Shown: positions 7,664 to 16,473, counted from the first letter of the stretch. The stretch is 64,000 nucleotides of DNA from VRUE01 sp963817945 (GCA_963817945.1 CAWFQH010000001.1:124001-188000); one strand, 5' to 3'. The notes: a model not told the origin generated them from the letters alone. A program made the numbers and translations.

Positions 7664-9067
7664 GTGACGACGTGGCGGGCAGTCGAGGGCGCCTCCAACG
7701 GCAGCGGCGAGCCGGAGCGCATCGCAATCCGCGAACCCGGCCTGCCGCCGGGACCGCGGATGCCGAGCGTCGTGCAGGCGATCGGCTGGGCACGGCGTCC
7801 CTATCCCTTCATGAAACGTTGCCAGGAGCGCTACGGCGACATCTTCACGATGCGCATCCTCCACTCCGGCACCTGGGTCTTCCTCTGCGACCCGGCCGAC
7901 GTCAAACGGGTTTTCACCGCCGGCGCCGACAGCCTCGGCATGGCCCTCGCCAACCCACTGCTGCTGCCGGTGTTGGGGCCGCGCTCGGTGATGCTGTTGG
8001 AAGAGCCCGACCACATGGTGCGGCGGCGGCTGATGCTGCCGCCCTTCCACGGCAAGCGGATGGACGGCGACGCGGAGATGATGGCCGACGTCGTCCGCAG
8101 CGAGGTGCGGAGCTGGCCGGCCGGCGAGCCCTTTGAGCTGTGGCCGCGGATGCAGGCGATCACCCAGGAGGTGATCATGCGCACCGTCTTCGGCCCCGAC
8201 GACCCCGATCGGCTGCAGCCGATCCGCACCGTGCTGACGCGGCTGACCGAGGCGCTCAACGATCCGCGTCGGCTCAGCATGGGTGCCGCCTTCGGGCCCG
8301 ACTGGATCGCCCGCGACCGCGGCTTCCGCGAAGCGATGGCGCCGGTCGAGCGGGCGGTGCTGGCTGAGGTCGACCGGCGGCGGCGCGAGGGCGAGCGGGC
8401 GCGTAAAGACATCGTCTCGCTGCTGATCGACGCCCGCTACGAGGACGGCTCGGCGCTGAGCGAGAAGGACCTGCGCGACGAACTGCTGACGCTGCTTACC
8501 GACGGGCCGACCTCCTCCTCGCTGGCCTGGGCCTTTGAGCGCCTGCTGCGCCACCCCGAGAAGCTGGCGCGTCTGCAGGCCGAGGTCGACGCCGGTGAGA
8601 GCGGCGAGTACATGGACGCGGTGATCAAAGAGACCCTGCGGCTCTGTCCCCCGGTGCCGGTGGTGGTGCGACGCCTGCTGAAGCCGATGCAGCTGGGCGG
8701 CTACTTGCTGCCCGAGGGAACGGTCGTTGCCCCCTGCGTCTACCTGATCCACCGCAACGAGGAGATCTATCCCCAACCGCGCAGCTTCCTGCCGGAGCGC
8801 TTTCTGGACCAGCAGCCGGGGACCTATACCTGGATCCCCTTCGGTGGCAGCACCCGCCGCTGCCTGGCGGCGAGCTACGCGGAACTGGAGATGAAGCGGG
8901 TCCTGCGCACCGTGCTCAGCGAGGTCGACCTGCGGCCGGTCGAGAGCGACTCCGAGCACGCCCGCCGCAGCGCCATCTCCTTCAGCCCCGACAAGCGCGG
9001 TCGCGTCGTCGCCGAACCGCGGACCCCCGCCCCGGAGCAATGGCAGCGGCAACCGATCTACTCATAG
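7664..9067 (+). CDS. Cytochrome P450 with atypical I-helix
   Basis: 467 residues, GTG start behind a GAGGGGG ribosome site. The haem-binding Cys400 is in 'FGGSTRRCLAAS' and the ExxR pair is Glu323/Arg326 ('KETLRL'). The I-helix oxygen-activation motif, normally AGxET/DT, reads DGPTSSS (280-286), so the acid-alcohol pair is lost. The P450 at 29.9-31.2 kb, clearly related, has the ordinary AGHETT. The haem loop also deviates from FGGGxRxCxG. This suggests unusual chemistry or an external oxidant. No ferredoxin or reductase gene is adjacent. It overlaps the next gene by 28 bases. Confidence 0.9.
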   Translation: MTTWRAVEGASNGSGEPERIAIREPGLPPGPRMPSVVQAIGWARRPYPFMKRCQERYGDIFTMRILHSGTWVFLCDPADVKRVFTAGADSLGMALANPLLLPVLGPRSVMLLEEPDHMVRRRLMLPPFHGKRMDGDAEMMADVVRSEVRSWPAGEPFELWPRMQAITQEVIMRTVFGPDDPDRLQPIRTVLTRLTEALNDPRRLSMGAAFGPDWIARDRGFREAMAPVERAVLAEVDRRRREGERARKDIVSLLIDARYEDGSALSEKDLRDELLTLLTDGPTSSSLAWAFERLLRHPEKLARLQAEVDAGESGEYMDAVIKETLRLCPPVPVVVRRLLKPMQLGGYLLPEGTVVAPCVYLIHRNEEIYPQPRSFLPERFLDQQPGTYTWIPFGGSTRRCLAASYAELEMKRVLRTVLSEVDLRPVESDSEHARRSAISFSPDKRGRVVAEPRTPAPEQWQRQPIYS

Positions 9068-10386
9068 TCGGCGCCGGCGCCAAGGCCGCGGGGATCGCAG
9101 CCAAGGTCCACGCCATCAACACCCTCGGGCTGGGGCCGCTCACGGTGCGGATCGTCGAGGGGACCGAGGTCGCCGCTTCCTGGAAGGGCCGCAACGGCAT
9201 GACCTCCGGCGAGGAGCCGCTGGCTGTGACCCCGATCAAGGACGTGGGCTTCCCTTACCAGAGCTGGCGCGAGTTCGGCGAGGCCGGTGAGGCGATCGAC
9301 GAGGCGCTGATGCAGTTCACCTGGCAGCGCTACATGGTCAGCCGCCGCCGCTACGCGCGCTGGATCGACGCCGGCTCGCCCTCGGTGCGCCACCGCGACT
9401 ACGGCGAGTATCTGACCTGGGTCCTCTCGCGGGCCACCGAGGGGGTCGAGCACGTCTCCGGCCGCGTAACCGAGGTCTCCCTCGACGAGGAAAGCGAGCG
9501 CTGGCAGGTCGATGTGGTGGAAAAGGAGGGCGCCTCGCGATACGCCGCGGGCGCGCTCGTCCTCACCGGCCCCGGCATCCATCGCTCCTTCCCGCACGAG
9601 CCGAGCATCGCCGGCCGCGTTTTTCACTGCGACAGCAAGCGCAGCGAGTTCGCGACCCTGCCGGAGGAGGGCTGCGACGTCGGCGTCGTCGGCGGTGGCG
9701 AGAGCGCGCTCAGCTGCGTGATGTTCCTGCGCGGGTTCCGGCCGCGGGCGCGCTGCACGATCTACACGCCGCTACTGCCCCTCAGCCGCGGTGAGAGCTT
9801 CCTTGAGAACCGCGTCTTCTCCAACCCCGACGTGGTCGAATGGGAGTCGCTCGACCAGCAGACCCGGCGCGACTTCGTCAAGCACTCAGACCGCGGCGTC
9901 TTCGACCCACCCAGCCTGGCGGCGATCGCCTACGACGACCGGGTCAAGTTTCTGACCGGCCGCGTCACCGACGTGCACGCCGCGGCCGGCGGCGAACGGG
10001 TGCGACTGGATTACCAGGCGCCCGAAGGCCGCGGCGGCAGCGAGCACGATTACGTCGTGAACTGCACCGGCTTCGACCTGCTCGCCCAGCTGCGCACCCT
10101 GTTCCCCGACGAGGTGCGGGCGAGGATCGAGGAGCGCGTGGGCCAGCTCTGGGACGCGCCACCCCGCAGTGAGGTACCGATCGGCCGCTTCCTCGAGCTG
10201 AAGGGGATGCAGCCTCGCCTCCAGATCCCTGGGCTCGCGGGACTCAGCCAAGGCCCCGGCTTCGCCAACCTGGGTGCGCTCGGACTGCTCTCGAACCGCG
10301 TCCTGCAGCCGTTTCAGCTGGGGGAAGAGTCCGCGGAGGAGGGGTCGTCGGCGTCCCATTCGGAAGGTCCGATTTCCCTGCATTAA
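9040..10386 (+). CDS. Flavin-dependent amine N-hydroxylase, MbtG/SidA/IucD/PvdA family
   Basis: 448 residues. FAD-binding 'LLIVGAGAKAAGIAAK' is at the N-terminus and NADPH-binding 'VGVVGGGESALS' in the middle. Landmarks match mycobactin lysine N-oxygenase MbtG as I remember it: 'KDVGFPYQSW', 'YARWIDAG', 'RGESFLEN', and near the C-terminus 'LSQGPGFANLGALGLLSNRVL'. Family members hydroxylate the terminal amine of lysine or ornithine; some feed N-N bond-forming synthetase-like enzymes in hydrazine pathways. The substrate here is unknown. It is the last gene of the coupled operon; a new promoter follows. Confidence 0.85.
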   Translation: MAAATDLLIVGAGAKAAGIAAKVHAINTLGLGPLTVRIVEGTEVAASWKGRNGMTSGEEPLAVTPIKDVGFPYQSWREFGEAGEAIDEALMQFTWQRYMVSRRRYARWIDAGSPSVRHRDYGEYLTWVLSRATEGVEHVSGRVTEVSLDEESERWQVDVVEKEGASRYAAGALVLTGPGIHRSFPHEPSIAGRVFHCDSKRSEFATLPEEGCDVGVVGGGESALSCVMFLRGFRPRARCTIYTPLLPLSRGESFLENRVFSNPDVVEWESLDQQTRRDFVKHSDRGVFDPPSLAAIAYDDRVKFLTGRVTDVHAAAGGERVRLDYQAPEGRGGSEHDYVVNCTGFDLLAQLRTLFPDEVRARIEERVGQLWDAPPRSEVPIGRFLELKGMQPRLQIPGLAGLSQGPGFANLGALGLLSNRVLQPFQLGEESAEEGSSASHSEGPISLH

Positions 10387-10404
10387 CGAGGACTGCTCTA
10401 ATGC

Positions 10405-10433
10405 TTGACAAGCTTTTACTGATCGAATAGGGT
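10405..10433 (+). promoter_or_regulatory. Sigma70-like promoter for the beta-propeller lipoprotein
   Basis: TTGACA (10405-10410), a 17-base spacer and TAGGGT (10428-10433). The expected transcription start is at or just before the GTG start at 10443, so the mRNA may be leaderless. Confidence 0.45.
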
Positions 10434-10442
10434 CGCCGCACC

Positions 10443-12017
10443 GTGTCGGAGAGCCCCCAAAGAGGTTCGGCGCTCGGACGGGCAGGGAGTCGTTTCGCGG
10501 TTCTCCTCCTGCTTGCCGCCGCCCTCGCACTGCTCGTCTCCTCTTGTGGCGGCGGAGACGACGACTCCTCCTCCGGCGATTACCAGCTGACCGGGACCGG
10601 CTACCCCAACGTCGACCTCTCGAACAGCCGTCAGGTCGGTGGCCCGATCAAAACGACCAACGTGACCCAGCTCGAGGAAGCGTGGTCCGTGCCGCTCGAA
10701 GGTGAAGGCGCATTCGGCAGCTACGCGGCGACGCCGGTGATGAGCAAAGGCGTCGTCTACTCGCAGGACCTCGCCTCCAACGTGCAGGCGATCGACCAGG
10801 AGAGCGGCGAGGTCATCTGGACGAAATCCTACGAATCGCCCAGCCTCGGCCCGAACGGTGTCGCGGTCGCCGATGGCCGCGTCTACGGCGCCACCCCGAC
10901 GGAAGCTTTCGCGCTCGACCAGAAAACCGGCAAGGAGCTGTGGTCGGTCGCCCTCACCCGCAATGCCAAAGAGGGCATCGACATGGCGCCCGGCTACAAC
11001 GACGGCACCGTCTTCGTCTCGACTGTCCCGACCAACGCCGGTTCGCTGTACGCGGGCGAAGGCGTCGGCATCCTCTGGGCACTCGACGGCAAAACGGGCA
11101 AAAAACTATGGAAGTGGAACACCGTTCCAAACGACCTCTGGGGCAACCCGAAAATCAACTCGGGCGGCGGCCTCTGGTACACCCCCGCCTTCGACGACAA
11201 AGGGTCCCTCTACTTCGGCGTCGGCAATCCCGCGCCCTTCCCCGGCAGCGGCAAATTCCCCTACGGCGAGAGCCGGCCCGGCCCGAACCTTTACACGAAC
11301 TCGATCGTCAAGCTGAACGGCAAAACCGGCAAGATGGAGTGGTACTTCCAGCTCAACCCCCACGACATCTACGACTGGGACCTGCAGGGGCCGCCGATCC
11401 TGGTCGAGTCGAAAGGCAAAGAAGTCGTCATGGCCGCCGGCAAGGTCGGCTGGGTGATTGCCCTCGACGCCAAGAGCGGCAAGCTGCTCTGGAAAAAACC
11501 GGTCGGCACCCACAACGGACACGACGAAGACGGCCTCTACGCAATGCGCGGCGAATACGAGAAGATCAAAAAAGGCACCGTCTATCCAGGTGTCCTCGGT
11601 GGCGTGATCGCGCCGATGGCGACGGACGGCACCTCGGTCTTCGCGCCCATCGTCAACGCCCCCGCCGAAGCGATCTCCGGCACGGAAACGGGCGAAGGCG
11701 GCACGGTCGCGCCGAGCGGGGAAATCGTCGCGCTCGACATCGCCACCGGCCAGATCCAGTGGAAACACAAATTCCCCACCGCGCCGGCCTACGGCGCGAC
11801 GACCGTGGTCAACGACCTGGTCTTCACCACCACCTTCGACGGCAAAGTCCACGGCTTCGACACCTCTTCGGGCCGTGAGGCCTGGCAGGTCACCCTGCCG
11901 GCCGGGACCAACGCCGGCGTCATGGCCGAGGGCGACACCCTCCTCGCAGCAGCCGGACTGGTTGCCGCAGAAGGTCAAACGCCGCAGCTGGTCGCCTACC
12001 GTCTCGGCGGCGAGTAA
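10443..12017 (+). CDS. Secreted lipoprotein with PQQ-type beta-propeller
   Basis: 524 residues. A signal peptide (about 15-38) ends in the lipobox 'LVSSCGGG', followed by a Gly/Asp/Ser linker, so the protein is anchored outside the membrane. The rest holds repeated propeller blades with 'LDGKTGKKLWKW', 'LDAKSGKLLWKK' and 'LDIATGQIQWKH', the Ala/Asp-x-x-x-Gly-x-x-x-W pattern of quinoprotein dehydrogenases. Relatives are PQQ-dependent alcohol dehydrogenases or non-enzymatic BamB-like scaffolds; no catalytic Asp or disulfide could be assigned. It has its own promoter and appears independent of the upstream operon. Confidence 0.8.
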   Translation: MSESPQRGSALGRAGSRFAVLLLLAAALALLVSSCGGGDDDSSSGDYQLTGTGYPNVDLSNSRQVGGPIKTTNVTQLEEAWSVPLEGEGAFGSYAATPVMSKGVVYSQDLASNVQAIDQESGEVIWTKSYESPSLGPNGVAVADGRVYGATPTEAFALDQKTGKELWSVALTRNAKEGIDMAPGYNDGTVFVSTVPTNAGSLYAGEGVGILWALDGKTGKKLWKWNTVPNDLWGNPKINSGGGLWYTPAFDDKGSLYFGVGNPAPFPGSGKFPYGESRPGPNLYTNSIVKLNGKTGKMEWYFQLNPHDIYDWDLQGPPILVESKGKEVVMAAGKVGWVIALDAKSGKLLWKKPVGTHNGHDEDGLYAMRGEYEKIKKGTVYPGVLGGVIAPMATDGTSVFAPIVNAPAEAISGTETGEGGTVAPSGEIVALDIATGQIQWKHKFPTAPAYGATTVVNDLVFTTTFDGKVHGFDTSSGREAWQVTLPAGTNAGVMAEGDTLLAAAGLVAAEGQTPQLVAYRLGGE

Positions 12018-12047
12018 CGCCGCCTGAGAGAGTCGCCCTGGCCGCCG

Positions 12048-12965
12048 CTACCCGCTCGCGGCGAGCCAGCGGCGCTCCTTCGAACGCATCACCGGCGTCG
12101 CCAGCAGGCTGCCGAGGCGACGCTGCGTGGCGCGCAGGAACGAGTCGTGGCCGGTGGGCAGCAGCTTGGCGAGCTGGCGGTACTCGCGCGAGACCTGGCT
12201 GGTGCGGAAGACGGTGGCGATCGCGGTAAGCAGGTCTTTCGGCTCGGCGACCGTCGTCCTTGACAGCTCCTTCCCCTCGGCAAGGATCCTCAGCTCCGCC
12301 GGATAGGTTCGAGCAGGCGGCGGTCGCAGCGGCGCAGCGGCGGCAGCGCGGATCGCCTCGGCGAGCTCGGACCGGACCGTCCCGACGTCGCGCGAGCAGG
12401 CGTGCGCCCGCCCTTTCCCCTCCTTCGCCTCGACGAGGCCAGCGCTGCCCATCTCACCGTCGTCCAACTCCTCGAGCATCCAACGGTCGCCACTGAGGGC
12501 GAGAACGGGAATGCCCTCGGCCGCCAGTCCCTGCGCGTAAACGCGGACCTCGCTCAGCGACTCACCGTCTAGCAGCACCTCCATCTCCCAGACGAAGGTA
12601 TGCGAGCAGAACGCCCGCCGATTCGGCGTGCTGGCATGGTGGCCGATCAGCACCACAGCGTCGAGCGGTCCGCCATTTGCCTTGGTGAAGGAGGGCTCCG
12701 CCTCGGTCAGCGCCAGGTCGGCTATCGGCCGCACCTCCACTCCAGCCGGCATCCGCTCGCGTTCGATGTTGGTTCCCACCATGTGCCAGTCGCCGACCGA
12801 GATCTGCCCCGCGCCCGCCTCCTGCAGCGCCTCGACCGCAACCAGCACCTCGTCGGTCATTAGCCGCCGCCCGCGCCTGTACGCCACCGGGTGCGACGGC
12901 AGACAGTCGCCGCAATCGTCGATCCCCGCGATCCCCTCCATGTCCGCCGCAATGAGGACGTTCAT
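12048..12965 (-). CDS. M55-family D-aminopeptidase (DppA-like)
   Basis: 305 residues starting at the ATG giving 'MNVLIAADMEGIAGID', the typical first strand of zinc peptidase family M55, with metal-ligand Asp and Glu. Further marks are 'SVGDWHMVGTN' and 'DAVVLIGHHAST', the DppA histidines. Bacillus DppA hydrolyses D-Ala dipeptides; soil actinobacterial homologues are generally uncharacterised. The frame is open about 60 codons further upstream, but the DppA start fixes the N-terminus. Divergent from the membrane-protein gene at 13061; the spacer carries the AATTGATCAATT palindrome. Confidence 0.85.
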   Translation of the reverse strand: MNVLIAADMEGIAGIDDCGDCLPSHPVAYRRGRRLMTDEVLVAVEALQEAGAGQISVGDWHMVGTNIERERMPAGVEVRPIADLALTEAEPSFTKANGGPLDAVVLIGHHASTPNRRAFCSHTFVWEMEVLLDGESLSEVRVYAQGLAAEGIPVLALSGDRWMLEELDDGEMGSAGLVEAKEGKGRAHACSRDVGTVRSELAEAIRAAAAAPLRPPPARTYPAELRILAEGKELSRTTVAEPKDLLTAIATVFRTSQVSREYRQLAKLLPTGHDSFLRATQRRLGSLLATPVMRSKERRWLAASG

Positions 12966-13018
12966 CGCGTGCCAGTCTAGCTTCGACAAGAGGTCGCGCC
13001 TTACCAACGCTCGACGAA

Positions 13019-13035
13019 AAGACAATTGATCAATT
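13019..13035. promoter_or_regulatory. Palindromic operator-like site in a divergent promoter region
   Basis: Positions 13024-13035 are the perfect palindrome AATTGATCAATT, and 13019-13032 is identical to 390-403. It lies between dppA-like (start 12965) and the membrane-protein gene (13061), where both promoters should be. Confidence 0.45.
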
Positions 13036-13060
13036 TTTTCAAAGTGTCTACGGTGGGCCA

Positions 13061-13477
13061 ATGGAAGATCAAGGCGCCCCCGTGGCAACCGTCTACTCCG
13101 TGGCCGAGCTCGGCGACCTCGACCGGCTGCCGGCGCCCCGCTTCGCACCTGCCCGGGTTGGCATCCAACTCGATGCGCCCAGTCTCGAGGAATCTCGGCG
13201 CCGCGAGATCGAGCGCCGCTTAGCAGGGGCGATGGCCGCCTGCGGCTGCCGCGAGGGAAGCATCGCCCTAATGCTCTACCTCGGACTGGTCCCGCTCCTC
13301 GCCGTCCTCGGGCCGCTCACCCCGCGCTCCGCCCTCGGCTGGCTTGCGCTGGTCGGCGGACTCTTCGCTGCCAGCCTCCTCGGTAAGGCGCTGGGCCTTG
13401 CGATCGCCCGCCTCCGCTACCTCAGGGTCGTCAACGAACTCGAGGGCATCTTCCTGGAAGCGCCCAGGAGAGCATGA
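13061..13477 (+). CDS. Small membrane protein of unknown function
   Basis: 138 residues. The N-terminal 60 are soluble and Arg/Glu-rich ('EESRRREIERRLAGAMAACG'); two hydrophobic segments follow (about 68-85 and 93-120, 'LMLYLGLVPLLAVLG' and 'LGWLALVGGLFAASLLGKALG'). I do not recognise a family. Its stop lies four bases before the ATG of the metzincin-like gene, so the two are translationally linked and probably work together at the membrane. Confidence 0.65.
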   Translation: MEDQGAPVATVYSVAELGDLDRLPAPRFAPARVGIQLDAPSLEESRRREIERRLAGAMAACGCREGSIALMLYLGLVPLLAVLGPLTPRSALGWLALVGGLFAASLLGKALGLAIARLRYLRVVNELEGIFLEAPRRA

Positions 13478-13481
13478 ACCG

Positions 13482-14489
13482 ATGCTGAACTACCGCATCT
13501 GCGTCGACGGCTTCGACGAAACGCGCAAAGAGTGCACCGACTGGCGCGACGAGGGCTACAGCAGGTGTGACAGCTGGGGCCAGGATTGCGTGACCTGGGC
13601 CAAGGAATGCGTCATCAGCTGGATACCGTTTATCGGGCCGGCGATCTGCAAGGTCTTTGAGTGGGTTTGCAAGGCGTCGGCGTGGGTCTGCAAGGCGGCG
13701 GTGTGGATCAGCCAGTGGGTCTGTCACGCCTGGAACACGATCACGACCTTCGTCTGCCTCGCATGGGAGACGCTGCTCGTGGTCGTCTTCGTCGTCGGCG
13801 TCTTCGTCAAGACGATCCTCGCGATCCCGATCGTCGGGGCGATCATCAAGGAGGCGCTCAACGCGATCACCAGCGTCGTCATCGGGCTGGTTGGCTTCGT
13901 CACCGAGGGGATCGGCTGCGGTCTGCTCGGGATCTGCCTCCCGAAGAAGCTGCGTCTCTGCGTGATCCTTAACAGCGACGCCGAGGTGAAAAACGTGCAG
14001 CCGATCCTCGATCGCACCACCCAGATCCTCAAGGACGAGGCCAACGTCACTGTCTACGCCCAGACCGGCGGCGGGGCCGGCGCGCCCGACGTCGACCCGT
14101 CCTGCGGCGCCGCGGCATGGGGGGAGGACCTCTGGCTGACCGGCTCGCAGTACGAGCACGCCGCAAGCCTGCAGTGCAGCGAGTACACCGTCCCGAGCTT
14201 GATCGGGATCGGTAGCCCGATCTATGCGTTTGCGGTCCGCGAGGTGGCCGGAGAAGACAACGGCTGCTCGCTCGGACCGCTGACGAACTACGTCGTCTTC
14301 GAGACCGAGGGGCGCTGCAAGACCCACCTCGCTCACGAGATCGGCCACGCCTGCAATCTCACGCACCCCCTCTTCACGACCGATCCGTCCAACCTGATGC
14401 ACCGCAAGTGCGTCGACCCCGGTCGCGATCAGCTCTCCGGCCTACAGAAGTCGATCGTGCGCGGCGCGAAGTACGTGTCTTACTTCTGA
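13482..14489 (+). CDS. Cys/Trp-repeat membrane protein with metzincin-like zinc site
   Basis: 335 residues. Residues 7-95 carry ten cysteines spaced 11, 11, 7, 7, 13, 7, 7, 11 and 11, mostly paired with tryptophans in CxxW or WxC steps, a heptad/hendecad helical rhythm. Hydrophobic segments follow (about 97-150). The C-terminal domain contains HEIGHACNLTH (285-295), which fits the metzincin consensus HExxHxxNxxH, and a downstream 'SNLMH' with Met306 as a plausible Met-turn. This predicts a zinc metallopeptidase tethered by an unusual Cys-rich helical region. There is no classical signal peptide. It is coupled to the gene at 13061. The overall architecture is unknown to me. Confidence 0.7.
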   Translation: MLNYRICVDGFDETRKECTDWRDEGYSRCDSWGQDCVTWAKECVISWIPFIGPAICKVFEWVCKASAWVCKAAVWISQWVCHAWNTITTFVCLAWETLLVVVFVVGVFVKTILAIPIVGAIIKEALNAITSVVIGLVGFVTEGIGCGLLGICLPKKLRLCVILNSDAEVKNVQPILDRTTQILKDEANVTVYAQTGGGAGAPDVDPSCGAAAWGEDLWLTGSQYEHAASLQCSEYTVPSLIGIGSPIYAFAVREVAGEDNGCSLGPLTNYVVFETEGRCKTHLAHEIGHACNLTHPLFTTDPSNLMHRKCVDPGRDQLSGLQKSIVRGAKYVSYF

Positions 14490-14500
14490 GGCTTGGGCGC

Positions 14501-16091
14501 CTATCCGAGCAGGTCCGCGAGGGCGAACCGCGCCGCCGAGGGCGGTGAGGAGCAATCGGGGTTCGCCCGCGACCGCGCCGCGAACCTCACCCGTGCGGTC
14601 CATTCCGCCCCCTCCCCCAGGAACCGCAGCTCGCGCTCGACCGGCGAGTGCGCCAGCTCGGCGAAGGTGGCCATCGCCGCGTTACCGCTGAGGACATCGT
14701 CCGGATCTCCCCATGGCCAGCCCTCCCACGGCCCCAGGTACCCTGACAAGGATCCGATTGGCCCTCCTGCGCAGGTCCTCGAGGTCAGGCAGCCTCCCAT
14801 CGCGCAGGACCGAATCGATGCCGTATCGCTGAGCCTCGATCCAGGTTGCAAACCGGGTCCGGTGGAACTCGTCCGCATAGCCGGGATCGACCTCGATCGC
14901 GTACATCACCACCCCGATTCGCGTTGCGTCCTCGCTCGCGGCCGCGGCCCGTCCGCCGCGCACGGTTGCGAGAGTGGTGCGCCAGCGACCGCGGTCCGGC
15001 GGGACCGCAACCTCACCGCGAACGTCGGTGCCCAAGCGCAACCCCGACGGCGCCCCGCTCACCGTCGCCGTCGAGGAGCGCAGATCACCAAGGTCGACGG
15101 TGTCGCCGTCCAGCTTGAAGAACGCCAGGTAGACGAGCGGCTCGTCGCCGCTGTTCTCCCCGGTGCGGCGGACGGTCACCGAGTCGACGCTCACGGTCAC
15201 ATCGCGGAGCTTCACACGCGACAGCAGCCGGCCCCCGTAGCCGCCGGTCTGGCGCGAGATCCTGATCGAGTCGGCGTCCTCGACCGCGAGCGTCAGCCTC
15301 CCGGCCCTGCTGGCGAGCCCCTTCGGAAGGTCGGCCCAGAGGCCCCGCACCGCGGCCTCGGAGCGAATCCCAAAGAAGACGTTCGCCCAGCCGACGGGCG
15401 GCTCCGGACCGACCTGCGGCCGGGCACTGGGGTGCTCCGCGTACCAGACGACCTCGTTCGTCGCGGGGATCGACGTCAGGTAGTAGCTGCCGTCGTCGTC
15501 CCCTCGCCAGGTTCCGGTGAGGTCGGCGGCGCCGGAGCGTTCGAACCCGGCTGGCAGCGGCCGGGAGCCGAGCGCCGCGGCCTCCTCGATCCAGGTCGGC
15601 GCACCGCTCGCGACCGCGCGGGCGTTGCGAGGCCCGGGCGGCGGAGGCTCGAAGTCCACAAGCCCCCGCTCGAAGGCGACCGGCCAGCAAGGCGACAGCA
15701 GCGAATCGGCGACAACCCTCCCTGCGAAGCGGGACGGCCTGCGACGAACGATGTAGTGCTCGGGAAAGTCGCAGAGGGCGACGGGCAGGCTGGGGACGAC
15801 CAGCGACTCCACGTCGAGGCGTCCCGCCCCGCACGCGCAACCGCGCGGGACGTCGAAGTAGCGGCCTTCCCACTTGTCGATCCGGTGGCCGTTTGAATCG
15901 ACACCCGCTCTCCGGCGCAGACGGCCGATGTAGACATTCGCGAACGAGGGATCGCGCTCGAACTGCTGACCGCACCAGACGATTCCCTCGAAATCGAGGT
16001 CCCCGTCGGCCGCATCCAGCTGACGGCAGTAGTAGACGCCGTCGTCGTCCCCGATCGCGGCGAAGCTCCTACGAGAATAGTCAGAGATCAC
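14501..16091 (-). pseudogene. Large uncharacterised protein gene interrupted by a frameshift
   Basis: On the minus strand a GTG at 16091 opens a frame of 469 codons that ends at 14682. The natural continuation ('YLGPWEGWPWGDPDDV', then 'ELAHSPVERELRFLGEGA') is in the next frame down to 14501. Removing one G from the GGG at 14741-14743 joins the two into about 529 residues. The protein has paired segments such as 'IGDDDGVYYCRQL' and 'WRGDDDGSYYLTSI', apparently a duplicated beta-rich domain. I recognise no family. The break may be decay or a sequencing error. Confidence 0.55.
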
Positions 16092-16184
16092 TGACTATAG
16101 GGTTGTGGGTCCCGCCGCTCCATTCAAGGCGCACCCCCGCTGCCTCAACGGATAGTCGACCTCAGGGCCCAGGGCCCGACCTCA

Positions 16185-16227
16185 AGTACCGCTACGGGGA
16201 TTCGAACCCCGGTTTCCGGACTGAGAA
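16185..16227. repeat. attL: 43-bp duplicate of the tRNA-Glu 3' half
   Basis: These 43 bases are identical to 19070-19112 and include the T arm, acceptor end and anticodon-loop side of tRNA-Glu, but no 5' half, so this is not a working tRNA. It marks the left end of the integrated element. The following stretch to 16473 has no gene; it holds four GTTGCC/GGCAAC hexamers (16301, 16367, 16388, 16430) and the inverted repeat GCAACT-TTG-AGTTGC (16302-16316). Confidence 0.9.
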
Positions 16228-16473
16228 AAGCCTGGATGCGTTGCGGCCGTTTTCGGCTGTTTGGCGATTTCCCAGTCCGATCGGCAATAGCAGCGATCTC
16301 GGCAACTTTGAGTTGCGGCTGTTTGCGGTCCTTTGCGGCTGGCAGACGACGTCGTGTTGCTTCCTGGTTGCCGAATCGCGCGATGCTGTTGCCGAGGGGT
16401 GGCGCCAGGTCCAGCTCGTCCGTGGAAGAGGCAACGGACCACACGCCAGCACAGCTGGCGAAAGGAGAAGACG

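Noticed and set aside
16185..16227. A second tRNA-Glu gene.
   Set aside because: Only the 3' half is present. It is the duplicated attachment site, with no D arm or 5' acceptor strand.
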